Origin: Leishmania infantum JPCM5
Lineage: Eukaryota; Euglenozoa; Kinetoplastea; Trypanosomatida; Trypanosomatidae
Length of the DNA stretch: 64,000 nucleotides
Assembly (NCBI RefSeq): GCF_000002875.2
Contig: NC_009420.2
Coordinates: 1,898,951-1,962,950, forward strand
Reading direction: 5' to 3'
Part shown: one piece after another, positions 10,156 to 22,058 of the stretch
Position numbering within the stretch: position 1 is the first letter of the stretch
How the letters are laid out: each line of letters starts with the position of its first letter
Notes under the pieces: model-generated
Told to the model about the DNA's origin: nothing
Databases searched by the model: none
Seen by the model: only the letters and a program-made list of their open reading frames with translations
Made by a program: the position numbers and the translations under genes

Positions 10156-10478
10156 GCAGACAGAAACACGTGTAGAGGGCGCAATAAAAAGCGAGCAGGG
10201 AAAGCAAGCACATTAAGGAAAAGGTGAGCGAAATATGGATGGCGAGAGGAGAACACTGCGGTCCACAGAGGCGAGTTCGCCGCGGTGCATCAATGCCACC
10301 GGTGATGTGCGCATCGGTTCGAAGCGAACAGCCGACAACAAGAGAAGAAGAGCAAAGCACTGACTTCCTTTGAAAACAAAAAGCTCAGCTGACATAGAAC
10401 AGACGCAACGGACCACTTCGGCGTCCGCCTCCCCGAAAGCCAAAACAAGCACACGCAAAAAAAAAATCTTTCGAGCGA

Positions 10479-13409
10479 TTACTCCGATCTCCTGGCTGCG
10501 ATAGAGGAACCCCATGTGCACACCGAATCGCGAAAGCGCTGCAGCAGTGCCGCTTGCTCTGCTATGCACCCACATGGTAGCCCATCCGCGTCGAGATCGC
10601 CTTGGTGCGCTGATGGAAAACCGATGCTCAGGTACTGTGTCACCACAATCCGTTCCAGCTGGTGCAGGGCAGCCTCCTCAGCCTTGCCATCCGAAGTCGA
10701 CTGCTCGGTGCACAGCTCTGGAGAGACGGGCGCGGGGCCGCTGTGAGGGCTCCTCAGCGCCGCCCAAGGGCCATTCGCGCACGATTGGCTGCCACTGCCT
10801 TCGAGCGTCGTGGCCACCCACCCGGAGCAGAAGACGCGGCCGTCCTCGAACCGCGTGTCGGCGCTAACGCGAAGGTGGCCAGAACTTTCAGTGAAGTCCA
10901 GCTCGTCGCATTCGTCGCCCACATCTCCGTCAACCCCAGCGCGGCTCAGCACTAATGTCGGGCACGGAACATTCACCCCGTGGAGCTCGCCAAACGCCTC
11001 CAGAACCGTCAGCCGCACCCGAGGGAAGGAAGCGCTCGCGGCGCCGTACTCGACGCGCACTATCGTGAAGTCAGGTGGAGCGGCCAACTCTTCGTACTTG
11101 TGGACCCCACTCTCAAGAGCGTAGCGATGGCGAGGCGGGCTGAATAGCATGTAGTCGCGTAGCTGCGCCAGAGAACACGGAAACAACGTTGAGAGGACCA
11201 CCATAGGCGGGTCGCCACTACCCGCTTCCGTCCTGAGTGATGAGCAGCCGCCTTCGCCAGTCCATCGGATAGCCCGAGCGAGGACGTCGCCATACCACGC
11301 CGCTTCAGGGCTCTCGAGCGCGCGACCGCCTTCAGCACAGTGTACCGCGTAAAGAAAGCGTAAGAGCGGCACCTTGTCGAGCGCCACCATGGCGCTGCTG
11401 CTGCGCCGACGATGCCGCTCCTCGCTTAGGCGCCGAAGACGGTTCATGCGGCCCTCCATCCACCTCGAGACGCCCGACACGAACTCCTCCGTCGGGCACT
11501 TCTTCTGAAAGGAGATGTGCCAAGAGCTGTGAGAGATGGGCGAAAGCGGTGCGCAGGCATCGAAGAGCATATACTGCGACACGCGGACGCTTTCGGCGCT
11601 GCGGGGCACGGCAACGGCCGTGACGCCAAACACGCGCACCTGCATAAGCTGATGGTATCCGTCCGGGCGTACGCCACGATAGCAGAAAGTCGTGCTGTCT
11701 GCACTCACCCACACGTGCGTCGCCGCGGGGACGCCAGGCGTGTGAAAGCCGTGCCGTCCCCCGTCGATTTGCGTCCACTCGAAGTCGGTGCAGTGCAGGA
11801 TCATTTCCCATGGGCATCGAAAGGATTCATTGGCATCGAACTGATAGTGGCGCAGCTCGCCCGCAGTTGACGCGGTACCGTGGCCAGGTGTGCTCGGTTC
11901 GCGACTCGCTGTCCGGCTAGACGCACCAGACGACGTTGAGGCGGCAGCCACTCGCACGAGCTCCGGGTCGATCTCCGGAAAAAGTGCCGGATCGCGCAGT
12001 ACTGCTACGAGCGTGTCGAGGGTGCAGCGGACCACTGCGCTGACGCGCATCGCGATGCACAGCGAGCCCTTCGAGCGCAGCGGCTCCGGCAAGACGCGCA
12101 GTTCCGCGTACTGTATCTCTTCAACCTCGCGCCGCGTGCACCAGCCATTGGAGCGCGCAAGCAGGCTGAGGATCTCCACCCTCGGATCCACACTTGCTGC
12201 CGTGCCGGGTGGCTGTGGTGGCATGGAAGTGAGAGAGGGATCATGCGTGGCAGTGTTTCTACACGTCGCTGGCGGCGGTGGGAAGCTGCGTTGTTCCTTT
12301 GGCATCGGCTGCGGTGAAGGGGAGACGTCCGTGGATTCAGAAGGCATAGAAAGTGCCGCCTTACCTTCCGCATCGGGTGACGGGTACGCACCGCGGTCGG
12401 AAGCGCCCTCCACGGTTGGGACCGCAAGCGATGGAGCTTCATCACAAGGAGCTTTTGTGAAAAGTGGAGTTGAGACTCCTTCGCCCTTGACCTCCTCGGA
12501 TGGTTTCTCCGCACTACCCGCCAATGTAAACGCTGGCTCTTGCGGCTCTGTTGCCGGCAGCGGATCAGCTGACGGCGCATTGAGGCAAGCCGAGGTAGGC
12601 TCAGCTGCCGGCGCCGCAGCCGCGGCGGCAGCCTCGACGAGCTCTGCCATCTTCCTCAGTTTCTTTGTATTCTCCTCCACCGCGGCGACCACCAGCCACG
12701 TGGGTATCTGGCCAGCCGGGTCAACGCAGCAGTAGTGGGTGACACGCAACTTGCCCTGAATGGAAGGGTCCGCAAACGCCACGTAGCCGAAGCAGTAGAC
12801 GACTCCGCGCACAAACAGCTTTCCGCATTGTGGTGTCGGAACTGCCGCCGAGTCCGACACCCGCGCCGTCACGCTGTTCTGCAGGTACACCGTCTGACCA
12901 GGATCGGGAGCCTCTCCCGATTGTTGACATGTGCAAAAGAATTTCCTCACGGCCAGAGAGCTGTTGGATGTCTGAGCACTGCCTTCCTTTGCCTCTGAGC
13001 ACACGCGCTTCAGCTGCTCCAGTGTTGTGAAGATCGTTGCGGACCACACGCAAAAGTCGCGCGGGGTGACGAGCCACGGAGATGGCGACACGTACGACGT
13101 GTACAGCAGCGTCTTGGACGCGCGCCGCTCCAAGATGCGCATCTCCTTCAGAGCAGGGTCAAATTCGCGAATCGAAGCTTCATCGCTGAGCACGCGCTGA
13201 AACGAGTCGAGGTCCCCGTTCACCACAAACTGCGTGCGGTAGCACTTCCTAGGCAGTCCCAGGGCAGGGATCGGAGGGAGCTCTGAGACACTGTACCCGT
13301 CGTGGGTAGAAAGATGCTTCCACGAAACAGGAGATGAGCCGGCGAGTGCAAGAAGCGGCTTCAGCACCGGCACTGCTGCCACCACATCCACATCAGAGGA
13401 GATGGGCAT
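10479..13409 (-). CDS. Protein with three START-like lipid-binding domains
   Basis: This 976-residue protein has no signal peptide. Residues 30-258 read as a START/Bet-v1-like domain, with strands such as FVVNGDLDSFQRVL, the REFDPALKEM helix, LLYTSYVSPSPWLVTPRD, then GKLRVTHYCCVDPAGQIPTWLV and a closing helix. A Pro/Ser/Ala-rich linker covers 260-405. A second copy spans about 405-665 (RVSAVVRCTLDTLVAVLRDPALFPEIDPEL, VRVSQYMLFDA, HISFQKKCPTEEFVSGV). A third, more diverged copy spans about 685-960 (VVLSTLFPCSLAQLRDYM, FTIVRVEYGAASASFPRVRL). START domains carry or sense lipids. With no membrane anchor seen, a cytosolic lipid-transfer or scaffolding role is inferred. The ATG at 13409 is the first after the acceptor. 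The third domain assignment is the least sure. Confidence 0.85.
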   Translation of the reverse strand: MPISSDVDVVAAVPVLKPLLALAGSSPVSWKHLSTHDGYSVSELPPIPALGLPRKCYRTQFVVNGDLDSFQRVLSDEASIREFDPALKEMRILERRASKTLLYTSYVSPSPWLVTPRDFCVWSATIFTTLEQLKRVCSEAKEGSAQTSNSSLAVRKFFCTCQQSGEAPDPGQTVYLQNSVTARVSDSAAVPTPQCGKLFVRGVVYCFGYVAFADPSIQGKLRVTHYCCVDPAGQIPTWLVVAAVEENTKKLRKMAELVEAAAAAAAPAAEPTSACLNAPSADPLPATEPQEPAFTLAGSAEKPSEEVKGEGVSTPLFTKAPCDEAPSLAVPTVEGASDRGAYPSPDAEGKAALSMPSESTDVSPSPQPMPKEQRSFPPPPATCRNTATHDPSLTSMPPQPPGTAASVDPRVEILSLLARSNGWCTRREVEEIQYAELRVLPEPLRSKGSLCIAMRVSAVVRCTLDTLVAVLRDPALFPEIDPELVRVAAASTSSGASSRTASREPSTPGHGTASTAGELRHYQFDANESFRCPWEMILHCTDFEWTQIDGGRHGFHTPGVPAATHVWVSADSTTFCYRGVRPDGYHQLMQVRVFGVTAVAVPRSAESVRVSQYMLFDACAPLSPISHSSWHISFQKKCPTEEFVSGVSRWMEGRMNRLRRLSEERHRRRSSSAMVALDKVPLLRFLYAVHCAEGGRALESPEAAWYGDVLARAIRWTGEGGCSSLRTEAGSGDPPMVVLSTLFPCSLAQLRDYMLFSPPRHRYALESGVHKYEELAAPPDFTIVRVEYGAASASFPRVRLTVLEAFGELHGVNVPCPTLVLSRAGVDGDVGDECDELDFTESSGHLRVSADTRFEDGRVFCSGWVATTLEGSGSQSCANGPWAALRSPHSGPAPVSPELCTEQSTSDGKAEEAALHQLERIVVTQYLSIGFPSAHQGDLDADGLPCGCIAEQAALLQRFRDSVCTWGSSIAARRSE

Positions 13410-13471
13410 TCAAGAGATGCACCGCGCCTCCCGTCCTTGCGTTTCTTTTTCGAGCTCACTGAGCCCACGCT

Positions 13472-13501
13472 CTTTTCAGTGTTCAAGAGAAAAAAAAAAC
13501 T
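13472..13501 (-). promoter_or_regulatory. Candidate trans-splice acceptor for START gene
   Basis: A minus-strand run of T/C (13501-13484) is followed by the first AG at 13473-13472, about 62 nt before the ATG. Confidence 0.6.
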
Positions 13502-14749
13502 GTGAGAACGCAGGTGGAAATGTGTGCGTATCTGTGTGGTAGCGATGGTGAGGTGGGGGATGAGTAAGTGGTTGCCGTACAGCATGAAAAAAAAAACAGC
13601 AAAACAAATATACTGCTGCAAATCCGTTCGCGAAGTCGTTCACGCTTACGCGTGCACCCTTGCGGCAATGGGGAAGGAAACGAAAGCGGCGGTAAGGAAA
13701 GCGTCTGCTGCTGCTGTGTGGATCACACGTGAGTAATGCGCCCTGCGTTGGGGGAGTTCATCATTACTCATGTGTCATAATATCGGTCGCAGACACAAAA
13801 GAAAATCGAATAAATCGAAGGGAGACCGAAGTCTACAGGAAAGAGGGAGCAAGAGGCCACACCTGCGCAGAGGTGATGCAGAAAATGGATGCTGTAGGGG
13901 GCATGCTGGCAGTTTTGCCACTCGATGCACCAACGCAGCGCTGCCGCGAAAAAAAAATTTTCGAGAAGTGAGCACACGGCGCCGTTTTCCGCGCTACATC
14001 GGAATGAATCTCACCTTAGCCGCAACTCTTCGAACAGTACAGAGGCTTGACCATGATCTAGTTTTTGACACACAGTGCCGCGCACGCATCACCGAGAGCA
14101 GAGGCACCACTCAGATGAATCCTAGACCTGTCATCAACTGCGACGTCTGAGGATCGCGTCGGGAGAAAAGACAGACATGTGTGAGACCAGCGCCACACCA
14201 GAACAGCTAACACACCAGCACAGTTTGTGTGCAAGTCCAACGAGCCATCGCACTGCCTCTCTCTGTGTTGTTTTCATGCCTTTCCCGGCCGCACCAAAAG
14301 AGCAGCTCTCACGTCGTTCCCAAAAAGCGTCGACAGCGAGCGAAAAGAGTTGCAATCAACGTGGACGGTCCCCGCATGCATGGGCCTCCATCACAGCCAG
14401 CCGAGTTTCCCGGGTGCGAAGTGTTTCTAGTATGCGACACAGCCTTTTGCTTCTGCGGATGGGATCGGCACAAAGTCGCCGGATACATCAGCAGCGGCGA
14501 TGCACTTGCGAAAAAAAAAAAGACAGCAGGCACGTGCGCGCGTACCGCTGCCATGCGCTCTGGCTGTACCTGCCTGAGGCGAAGCTGAGCGTGCAGTCCC
14601 TTGCGAGCTAAAGAGCTTTTCTCGATAGCGAGATCCGTTTGAGCCGCCCCATAGCGCAGCCACGACGGCACAGACTCGTACGCAGGGAGGTGCGCACTCG
14701 AAGTTAGGCGTCTCGATCGACTGCGCTCTTCGGGCGCGATTGCTGGAAA

Positions 14750-14792
14750 CCAGAGGTGAAAACACTGTTTCACCGCTGCGGTATACCTCTGG
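14750..14792. repeat. Nested inverted repeat
   Basis: ccagaggt (14750-14757) pairs with acctctgg (14785-14792), and inside it gtgaaa (14756-14761) pairs with tttcac (14768-14773). It could form a short cruciform or RNA hairpin. Confidence 0.6.
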
Positions 14793-15699
14793 AGTTGGGC
14801 ACAGCGCCTTCACAGAGAGAGGTGCATGCGGCCAATCCCCGCTCTCAGCGGTGCCACGCGGCCGTCAAACGCTCTCTCCGCACCCTCGTTGGACATCAAT
14901 GAGCGTGGCACAAGTCCACATCGCTAGTGTAGTTTTTTTTTTTTAGGGGGAAACGGGGGGAGCTGATCCACAGAGCTGCTGCGACTCGTTTAACGCTGCC
15001 GTTGCGCTGCCGGCAAACAGCGCAAAGCACGACCACACTCCTGAGCGCTGAGCAGAGACAAGACACGGCAGAAGCCCCCCCTCGTCCCCCAGCATAATTT
15101 TCATTGTTGACGAGCCGGCGTGCGCTTGTGAAGATGATGAACAACGGTGACCGCCTCTTCGGTCTTCGTCGTGTGCGCTGCGCCGTCGAGTACGTACTTC
15201 AGCGCGAAAACCTCCGTTCTCTGCCCACGTGGGCATCCTGGCTGCGGCTGCAACGAGCTCACGCAACGGCGTGCGTCAGGCGCGTTACGCTGAAAAAATG
15301 CCCTGCTCAAATCCGAGGAAATGGTGCGCTGCAGTTACCGGAAAAGGCGAGCTTAGCGCTCATCCTGGAGTGTCTGCAGCGGACGCGCCACGAGAGTCGG
15401 CCCTACATAAAAGGACACACTTCCTCGGGCTCATATGAACGCCTAGTGAACATATGTCGGGTTTGACCTCGGCTGTGCACCAACCACATAGCGGAGCACC
15501 GCTGTGCCTTCGGCATTACGCCGTGTAGAAGACGCACCATCGCGACACCAAGAGGATCGGATCCCTCGGCACCGTACCGCCAGCATTCCAAGCACGTTCC
15601 GTACGCTAACCGTCCAGGTGGACATGGCCGCAGGAATGTCGGCGCCCTTTGCAGTGGACGAAAACGCAAGAAGGCAGTTGTCCTGTGTATTGCTGCCCA

Positions 15700-16082
15700 A
15701 GAACGGGGCGGATAGGTCCCGCATGGGCCAACCACAACATGTGATGAAGCGACTCATGGGCATCACGGTACTGTAGCGGGATGGATCCATCGTCGGCGCA
15801 CGTGGACGCGCATAATCGGAAGCGGCATACTCGAGAGTTGAAAATCATTAGAATCGAGCCATGATTGCTGTTAATCCAGAAGCGAAGCAACTGCAGACTC
15901 CAACGGTGACGGCGACGACAATGACAAGGCCATCGTGGCAAAAATGCTGCGGGCAGAGAGGCACTGCATCGTTTGCCGTCGCCTTCTGACGCATCACGCA
16001 GGCGGAAGCCGGTGGGCGGTAGAGGGAAGTATCATTTCATGTCGTATGGCAGAGAATGAGCACGTTGAACAACAACGAAAAG
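15700..16082 (+). mobile_element. Degenerate SIDER2-like retroposon (copy B)
   Basis: The 3' part aligns with copy A in the same orientation: ggtgg.cggtag, then tggcagagaatg-gcacgttga at 16047-16065, then an A-rich end. Weaker similarity (cactgc...cgtttg...gcatcacgc) extends to about 15950, and the left end is a guess. It lies in the intergenic region between the START and DnaJ genes, opposite in sense to transcription. Confidence 0.5.
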
Positions 16083-16847
16083 GATGCTGTTGTTCCTGTG
16101 TGTATGCTCGTGCGCGCACGCCTTCCCTTGGAGCAGAGGCACCGGCCAGCGGGGGGGGGGGGGCGGGGCATAACAAAAACAAAGCGGTGAAGAATGTGAA
16201 TGCCAATGGGTGACGATGCTGATACGCGGGGCGAATGCTGACGTGCAACGAGTAATCGGGCCTATATGGAAGTGTGCATGTACTCTGTGCGTGTGTGTGT
16301 GTGCTCGTGCACGTGTCGTTGTCGGAAGGACGCAATCAGTCGATGCAGCCGAAAGAAAAACCAAAGGCGATCAGTCTAGGAAAGATGCAAGTGATAAGTA
16401 GCAAAAAAAGAAGGAAATGAGGAAAAGTCGCTGTGAATGTCCGTACCCCTTCTCTTGTCAGACCATCGTGCGAGCTGAGTGGGTGTCAGTACCAGAAATT
16501 CAGCTGATGAGACACATCTACCTCCCCCTCCTCCTTATTTTCATGCGGCGGTTCGCTGGGCACTCCTGGCATGGTGTCCTAGTCCCTGGCACGGAGCACG
16601 TGCAACGTACCTGACAGTACGTAGGCCCCGCCTAAAGGTTTCCCAATACTACGGCCTTTTCTTCATCGTGCACCATAGCTTGGCTTATGTAAAATGTGAA
16701 CAACAGCAGCACCCCACACGTCTGCTTCTATGGTAACTCCTGCTTTCCGCCTCAGTGACATGTACCACCATGCACGCAGGCAGACACACACAAACGTGCA
16801 CGTGAGAGAGACCCGTGAGCAGCACCAACCAGCGTTGCCAAACCTTT
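16083..16847. other. Intergenic, no gene seen
   Basis: 3' region of the DnaJ gene. Holds a run of 13 G at 16151-16163 followed by cgggg, and a TG/CA-rich tract at 16288-16302. Confidence 0.6.
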
Positions 16848-17888
16848 TCACAAGTTGGGTCTCAACCGCTTGTAGTTCTCGTACGAGCGGCCCATCTTGG
16901 AAGCAGCACAGTGCACGGCACAGTGCGGCGATGATGCTGATTTACCGGCCGCATGGGCGGCGCGAGGCGTCTCGCGGAGGAGGCCGTCGAGCCTTCCCTG
17001 CTCCTCCAGCGTCATTTGATCACGGTAGCGCGGCGCCCGCCACTCCGGGTACGATGGCTCCCACTCGCGCTTTCGCACGGGGCTGCTGAATGCGGCAGCG
17101 GTGCTGCCGACATGCGCGTCCTCGTACGGAGAGCGGCGAAGCGCGCGACGTGTAGCTGGCTCCGTGATCGGGGTCGAGGTGGTTTGCCGCATGGAGCCCG
17201 ACGAGGCAGCAGCCGATTTGCGCTTGTCCTGTCGAAGGACGTACTGTACTCGCAACTTGAACTGCGCATTCTGAAGGCGTCGCTCAATGAACGTCGCTGG
17301 CTTGCCCAGCGACCTGGACACCTGTCGCACGGTGGCACCGCCACGGATCATGCGGTAGATTGTGAGATCATCCTCGAAAGTGAAGAACTTGCTGTGACTA
17401 AAAGGGTGGTTGGCAGGGTTCTTCATCTCTTCCTCGGAGAGGGTTTCGGTGCTGTTCATAATCGCTTGCCAGTCCAGCGACGTCTTCATCGACCAGGAGG
17501 AGTCGTCACCGCTGGCAAAGTCGTCTGGCATGCGGCGTCGACGCGCGCCAGCCTTGCGTGCAAAGCGAGTCGCAGTTCTGGCTTCGCCACCTTGCTGTCC
17601 GGCTACGCCCTCTCTTGCACCTGCCGGTGCGTCGTAAGCGCTGTGCAAAATGCCGCTGGACTGAATAAGCTCATAGGCCGTATTAATCACCTTCATGCGA
17701 TTGTCATCGCCGCTGCTCAAATCGGGGTGGTGCAGCCGTGCCATCTCGAGGTACTGCCGCCGCACGTCGTCCACTCCGGGTCGACTAGATGCCGGTGCGC
17801 GTGGATTGTACGTGAGGCCGAGCACCTTGAACGCAGCCACAATGTCCTCGACGGCAGGGGCACAACGGAAGACCGTGCGAGAGAACAT
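16848..17888 (-). CDS. DnaJ-domain protein, probably mitochondrial
   Basis: This 346-residue protein starts with MFSRTVFRCAPAVED, which looks like a short mitochondrial presequence. A J domain covers about residues 14-80: AFKVLGLTYNP, helix II RRQYLEMARLHHPD with the essential HPD at 54-56, then DNRMKVINTAYELI. The Gly/Phe region and zinc fingers of type I J-proteins are absent, so it is type III. A basic linker at 95-125 (RFARKAGARRRR) leads to a helical region at about 150-210 (FFTFEDDLTIYRMIRGG-TVRQVSRSLGK). That part resembles a helix-turn-helix fold but I cannot name it. The rest is Arg/Ser-rich. J-proteins stimulate Hsp70; the client is unknown. Confidence 0.88.
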   Translation of the reverse strand: MFSRTVFRCAPAVEDIVAAFKVLGLTYNPRAPASSRPGVDDVRRQYLEMARLHHPDLSSGDDNRMKVINTAYELIQSSGILHSAYDAPAGAREGVAGQQGGEARTATRFARKAGARRRRMPDDFASGDDSSWSMKTSLDWQAIMNSTETLSEEEMKNPANHPFSHSKFFTFEDDLTIYRMIRGGATVRQVSRSLGKPATFIERRLQNAQFKLRVQYVLRQDKRKSAAASSGSMRQTTSTPITEPATRRALRRSPYEDAHVGSTAAAFSSPVRKREWEPSYPEWRAPRYRDQMTLEEQGRLDGLLRETPRAAHAAGKSASSPHCAVHCAASKMGRSYENYKRLRPNL

Positions 17889-17946
17889 GGCTAAACGCGC
17901 AGGGGAGATTGGGTGGGCTACCCTGCTTCGGAGAAGAGGCGTGAAG

Positions 17947-17985
17947 CTGTATGGCGTCCAAAAAGGGAGCGAGCGCAGTTAGAGC
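17947..17985 (-). promoter_or_regulatory. Candidate trans-splice acceptor for DnaJ gene
   Basis: A minus-strand C/T tract with five T ends at catacAG (17948-17947), about 59 nt before the ATG. Three further AGs downstream are alternatives. Confidence 0.4.
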
Positions 17986-20470
17986 AGAGCCTGCGGTGAC
18001 GTTAGAGGCACACGCAAGCACAGACGAAAAGAAAGAAAGCCAAAACTGCGGTGAGCGCTGCGGGACATGAACCATTCACGCGCAGCCCGTCCCCCTGTGC
18101 AAAAGCAGACCTGTGCTTTGTGGACTCCTGCCGATAGGAGTGAGCAGGCTCTTGGCACACGCACACACAGTAAAGATGCGGAGAGAGAACGATGCAGGGC
18201 GGAAGATGGAAGGGCTCCAAACAGCAACGTGCTGCTCGCTCTTCTTTCGCTCACACAAGTGAGCAGTTGAAGGAGGGGGAGGAGCACGCCGCCTACAGCG
18301 CAAGGACAGCTTTTTTACTGAGAAGAAAACATCGATGAGTCATCTCCCACATCCACCCTCCACCACATGCACACCCTCCCTCCCGATCACTAATCTGCGT
18401 TATGGGACAGACGTTGCTGTTGTTGTTTTCGCCGCACTTTGAGCGCCGAGAGTAATCCGGTACGCTGCACGGGGGACACTCATCACAACTCAGGTGTCGG
18501 CCTTGAGGATGGCGCGGTTGCATGCGAGTGTGCCCGCGGCACCACCTAGCTTGACCTACTGAATGCAGAAGGTCGCATTCTCTGTAGTGGACATGTGCTT
18601 GCCGTGGTGAGCGTATTTTCCATTTGGCGTTGCTTTGTTTGTTTCGCTGTCGGTGGTGGTTCATTCTTGCCGGGCATTCGCCTCATACACTCGACTGAAG
18701 AGCGCACTATCAGGCGATGATGATGACGGAGACACAACAGAAACACAAAACGAGGGAGGGAAGGGACGGAGGGGGAGGGTCCAAGCGCGAATGAGGATGA
18801 AAGGCGAAGGGGAAAGAAAACATACGAAAAACCAGAGAAACACACAAGGGAAAGAGGAACCAAAACAGGCAAATAAAAAGCGATCAAAGGCGTAATCCTC
18901 GTTAAACAATAGACGCAAAAAACACAGAAAAGAAAAAGTGTGCAGGGACAGGGAGGGAAGTAAATAGACAACATGAGACAGCGACGCACAAAAACATGTC
19001 ATCCAAGACGCATACGCGCAGGCATCACAAAGGCGGAGAGGTAGAGTCGGCTCACACATGTGCATACGCAGAGTTGAAGGGAAACAAAATATACGTTGCT
19101 GTGGTTTCGACGGGCGCAGGAGCAGCAAGACGACAACGACGAAAGAGCGTGCCACGAACTTACTTAATGGAGACGCGGAATGGTGTGGTGCACGTAGGAG
19201 GCGCTGCGAAAGCACGCGTGTGCCCTCGATTCATCCGAAACGCAGATCTATCTTTCCTTCTTTCGTCGTATCCACACAGCCGGCGCTCAGTCTCTCCGTT
19301 TCTGCATATGTGTCGTGTTGAGTGCATTTTCGTCCCCCTCTCTCCGCGCATTCCCCAGAATCCAGTGAAACGCGCAATCAGCACGACAGGGACGAAGCCA
19401 AACAAAAAAGAACGTGAAACGGACTACTAATCGAAATTTCGTATTCTCTTTTTTCCGGGCTCTTCGTCTACTAACCTTACAAGTGGAAAGAAGCGAAAGA
19501 GCAGGGTAGTGGCTTGGCTGGGCACTCGTCTGTAACCGAAGCGCATCCCCGGAGCAAGTCGGAAGTCGTGCTGCTCGAGATGCGGTCGAGGAATATAGCG
19601 AGGATAGATTACTATGACCCCGCGCGCCGTTTCCTTTTTTTTGTGGTTTCGGTAAGCTTTTATCTTCTTTTTTTTTTACATTTTGAGCTACGCAGAAAAA
19701 AGAGGCTCACAAACGCATACCGTAACAGAAGTGCTCACGCGCACACATGCACACACACAGGGATCTGAATTCTCCCTCGCTTGCTATTTCTGCTGCACTA
19801 TACATGATTGACTGTCTGCTGATGTTTTCTTTTTGGCATTGATCCCTCCTCCTTTGCCCGTGCTGGGGCTTCTGCTGCAACAGGCCAAAACGTTATGGAT
19901 AGATGCTAGTATGTCTTCCTTGGTATGTTTGCGCACGCATGCCTGTCTCGCGGTCTCTGGTCGTGCCATCCCCTTCGTGGAAAAATGGGTCGAGGAGAGC
20001 CCCCTTTTTTTGTGCCCATCATCGAAGTGGAGACCACGCACACCACAAAGCCAAACCGGCATGCGACAGGCGTAAACACACACACACACACATGTAATCT
20101 TAGGAAGACATGAAAAAACCGAGCACAGAGCACGGGGCGCGCAAATCATAACCATAAAACGGAAGAAACACACACACACAATACATATATAGATACAGAT
20201 ACTCGTAGGATGCGTAGAAGCGCAAGAGCACGCGAGAAACGCAAAACCAAAAAGGGCGCACACACAGAGGAACACAGACAGAGGCGCACAAAAAGAAAAT
20301 AATAATAATCATGCTCACAAAAGGGTAACTATCACATGGCATCGCCTGCCACGTCACCCACACAACAACAGCAACGGACGCACGTGCGTCATCTACCGCA
20401 AAGCGAAACGCATGCACACCCACGGCTGAAAGAACAACAATAAAAAAAGAAACGCGTGCAAGCATAGCAA

Positions 20471-20489
20471 ACACACACACACACACACA
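20471..20489. repeat. (CA)n microsatellite
   Basis: About nine CA units in the long intergenic region. Confidence 0.9.
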
Positions 20490-22058
20490 GCACCTCCACG
20501 CTATGGCCACATTTTCCTCTCTGTGTGTCTGTGTTTATGTCTCCCGCTCCTCCATCGCATGCACGACAAAGGTCAACCTGACACAGGGGATGGATGCTCT
20601 CACGTGCCGACGAAGAATGTCATAACACGCTCACAAGAGAGAGAGGGAGGGGGATCGGCAGGCAGAGAGGCATGCGAACGTTGGCGAAGCAGACAATCAG
20701 ATACGCCTCGCAGAGTCCTTCTGCTTTTTTTTCCATCAGACCAAAGAGCAACCAGAAATTACGGAAAAGAAGTGAGAAGAACGAGAAAACAATCCAAGGG
20801 CGGAAACAGAAGAGACAGAAAGCGATAAAAAAGGTTTCATGCTCAGCATCCAAAATGCATATACCGTAGGCGCCATCGGCAAAGACGGGCGTAGAAAGAA
20901 AAAGAGCAACAAATGGCACAGAAAGACCCCTCCCAGTGCCTTCCAGGAAAGCTGCGCGTATGGGAGGAGAGACAAGAAGCACATGCGCATCACATCCGAC
21001 TCGAGGCCGCCCATACGCCGCTGAATGAAGCCGAGAGACGAGGTTGAGGAGAGGGGGGGGGGGTAACGTCAATCATGTTTTACAAAGCCAACAAGCACAA
21101 CAAAAAAACACTACTCACCAGTGTATCAGTTTTCTTGATTTACCTGACCTTGTTCTTTTTCCAGAGTTGCCTTCATCCCCCCCCACACACACACACTCCT
21201 CGAAACACACTTTTATCCGCGTGTAATGGAGGTAGAGGTGGAGATCAACGCATCTAAGCCAGGGAAAAAAGGCGAAGCCCACACACGCAAACACGCACAC
21301 ATCCTGCAGACATGACATACATGGTGGCCAAGTGCCAAGCGTCCAGAGACACCGACCGACCTCATGCCCAACCACCCTCCCGCCCCAACCTCTCGCTCAC
21401 ACGTCAGAGGTGATAACCACTGTGTTTGAGTGTGAGGCCGAGTGCATGCATGCGCACAGGCAGGGGCTGGGGTGAAAGGGAGGCATCTCGGCTATTCCCT
21501 CTCCGCTCTTCTTCCCTTTCTTTGTTGGCAAGCATCAATTTAGGCACACTGGGTGTGCCAGTGCGCAAAGTGGCTCCTGTTGTGTGCATCGATCAGCCCG
21601 TGTGCGCGTGCGTTGGACCTCGCTGTTTCACACGCCCAGCATTCCTGAATCTGGTGAGAACATGCCCATCCCGCCAACGTCTGGAAAAAAAAGACGATGG
21701 CAAAAAGAGGCATCAGTTGCTTGCTGCATTCCTGAGGAAGCATCAAGAGAAAGCAGCGCATCTCATCGAAAAGGGAGGCCGGACGAAACCTTCAAAAGAG
21801 CTCTAAGCCTTGGTCCATCTCGGTTATACCGAACCAAAAAAAATGCCTCTTTTTCGTCAACGTTTCCGCTTCTTTTTTGTTCCTCGGCTAAAGATGCGCG
21901 CGTGTGTGCGTCGTCCCCTTGCTATCAGCGATATGGTCGCCCGTTCTTCTTCCTTTTTTCCGATATACTCGAATATCGGTGCATCTCTGAACGACACTCG
22001 GCCCTTTCTTCTCTAAGTATTTTTGTAAGGTACGTTTGGGGAAGTACCCTTTTTCTTC

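Larger units (their letters stand above)
9370..10478. other. Intergenic, no gene seen
   Basis: 5' region of the dioxygenase gene with a (GT)n tract at 9378-9396, then the 3' region of the START gene with a (CA)n tract at 10135-10155. No coding signal. Confidence 0.6.
13410..15699. other. Long intergenic stretch, no gene seen
   Basis: Runs from the START gene 5' region to the SIDER2-like copy B. GC-rich patches alternate with A runs (13490-13500, 14510-14522) and a T run (14934-14944). Open frames here are short and change strand often. A nested inverted repeat lies at 14750-14792. Confidence 0.55.
17889..22058. other. Left half of an 8.8 kb region without a credible gene
   Basis: From 17.9 to 21.4 kb the plus strand is mostly purine-rich (notably 18720-18960 and 20600-21060), with CA repeats at 20077-20092 and 20471-20489. 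This reads as C/T tracts in the transcript. From about 21480 to 22058 the polarity flips and the plus strand becomes T/C-rich. No open frame has domain content, ordinary codon use and an ATG at once. The region probably contains a long 3' UTR of the PSP1-domain gene and non-coding RNA. Confidence 0.55.

Noticed and set aside
18546..19215. Hydrophobic minus-strand ORFs in the 8.8 kb gap
   Set aside because: Phe/Leu/Ser/Cys-rich translations of C/T tracts in several overlapping frames; no real coding pattern.
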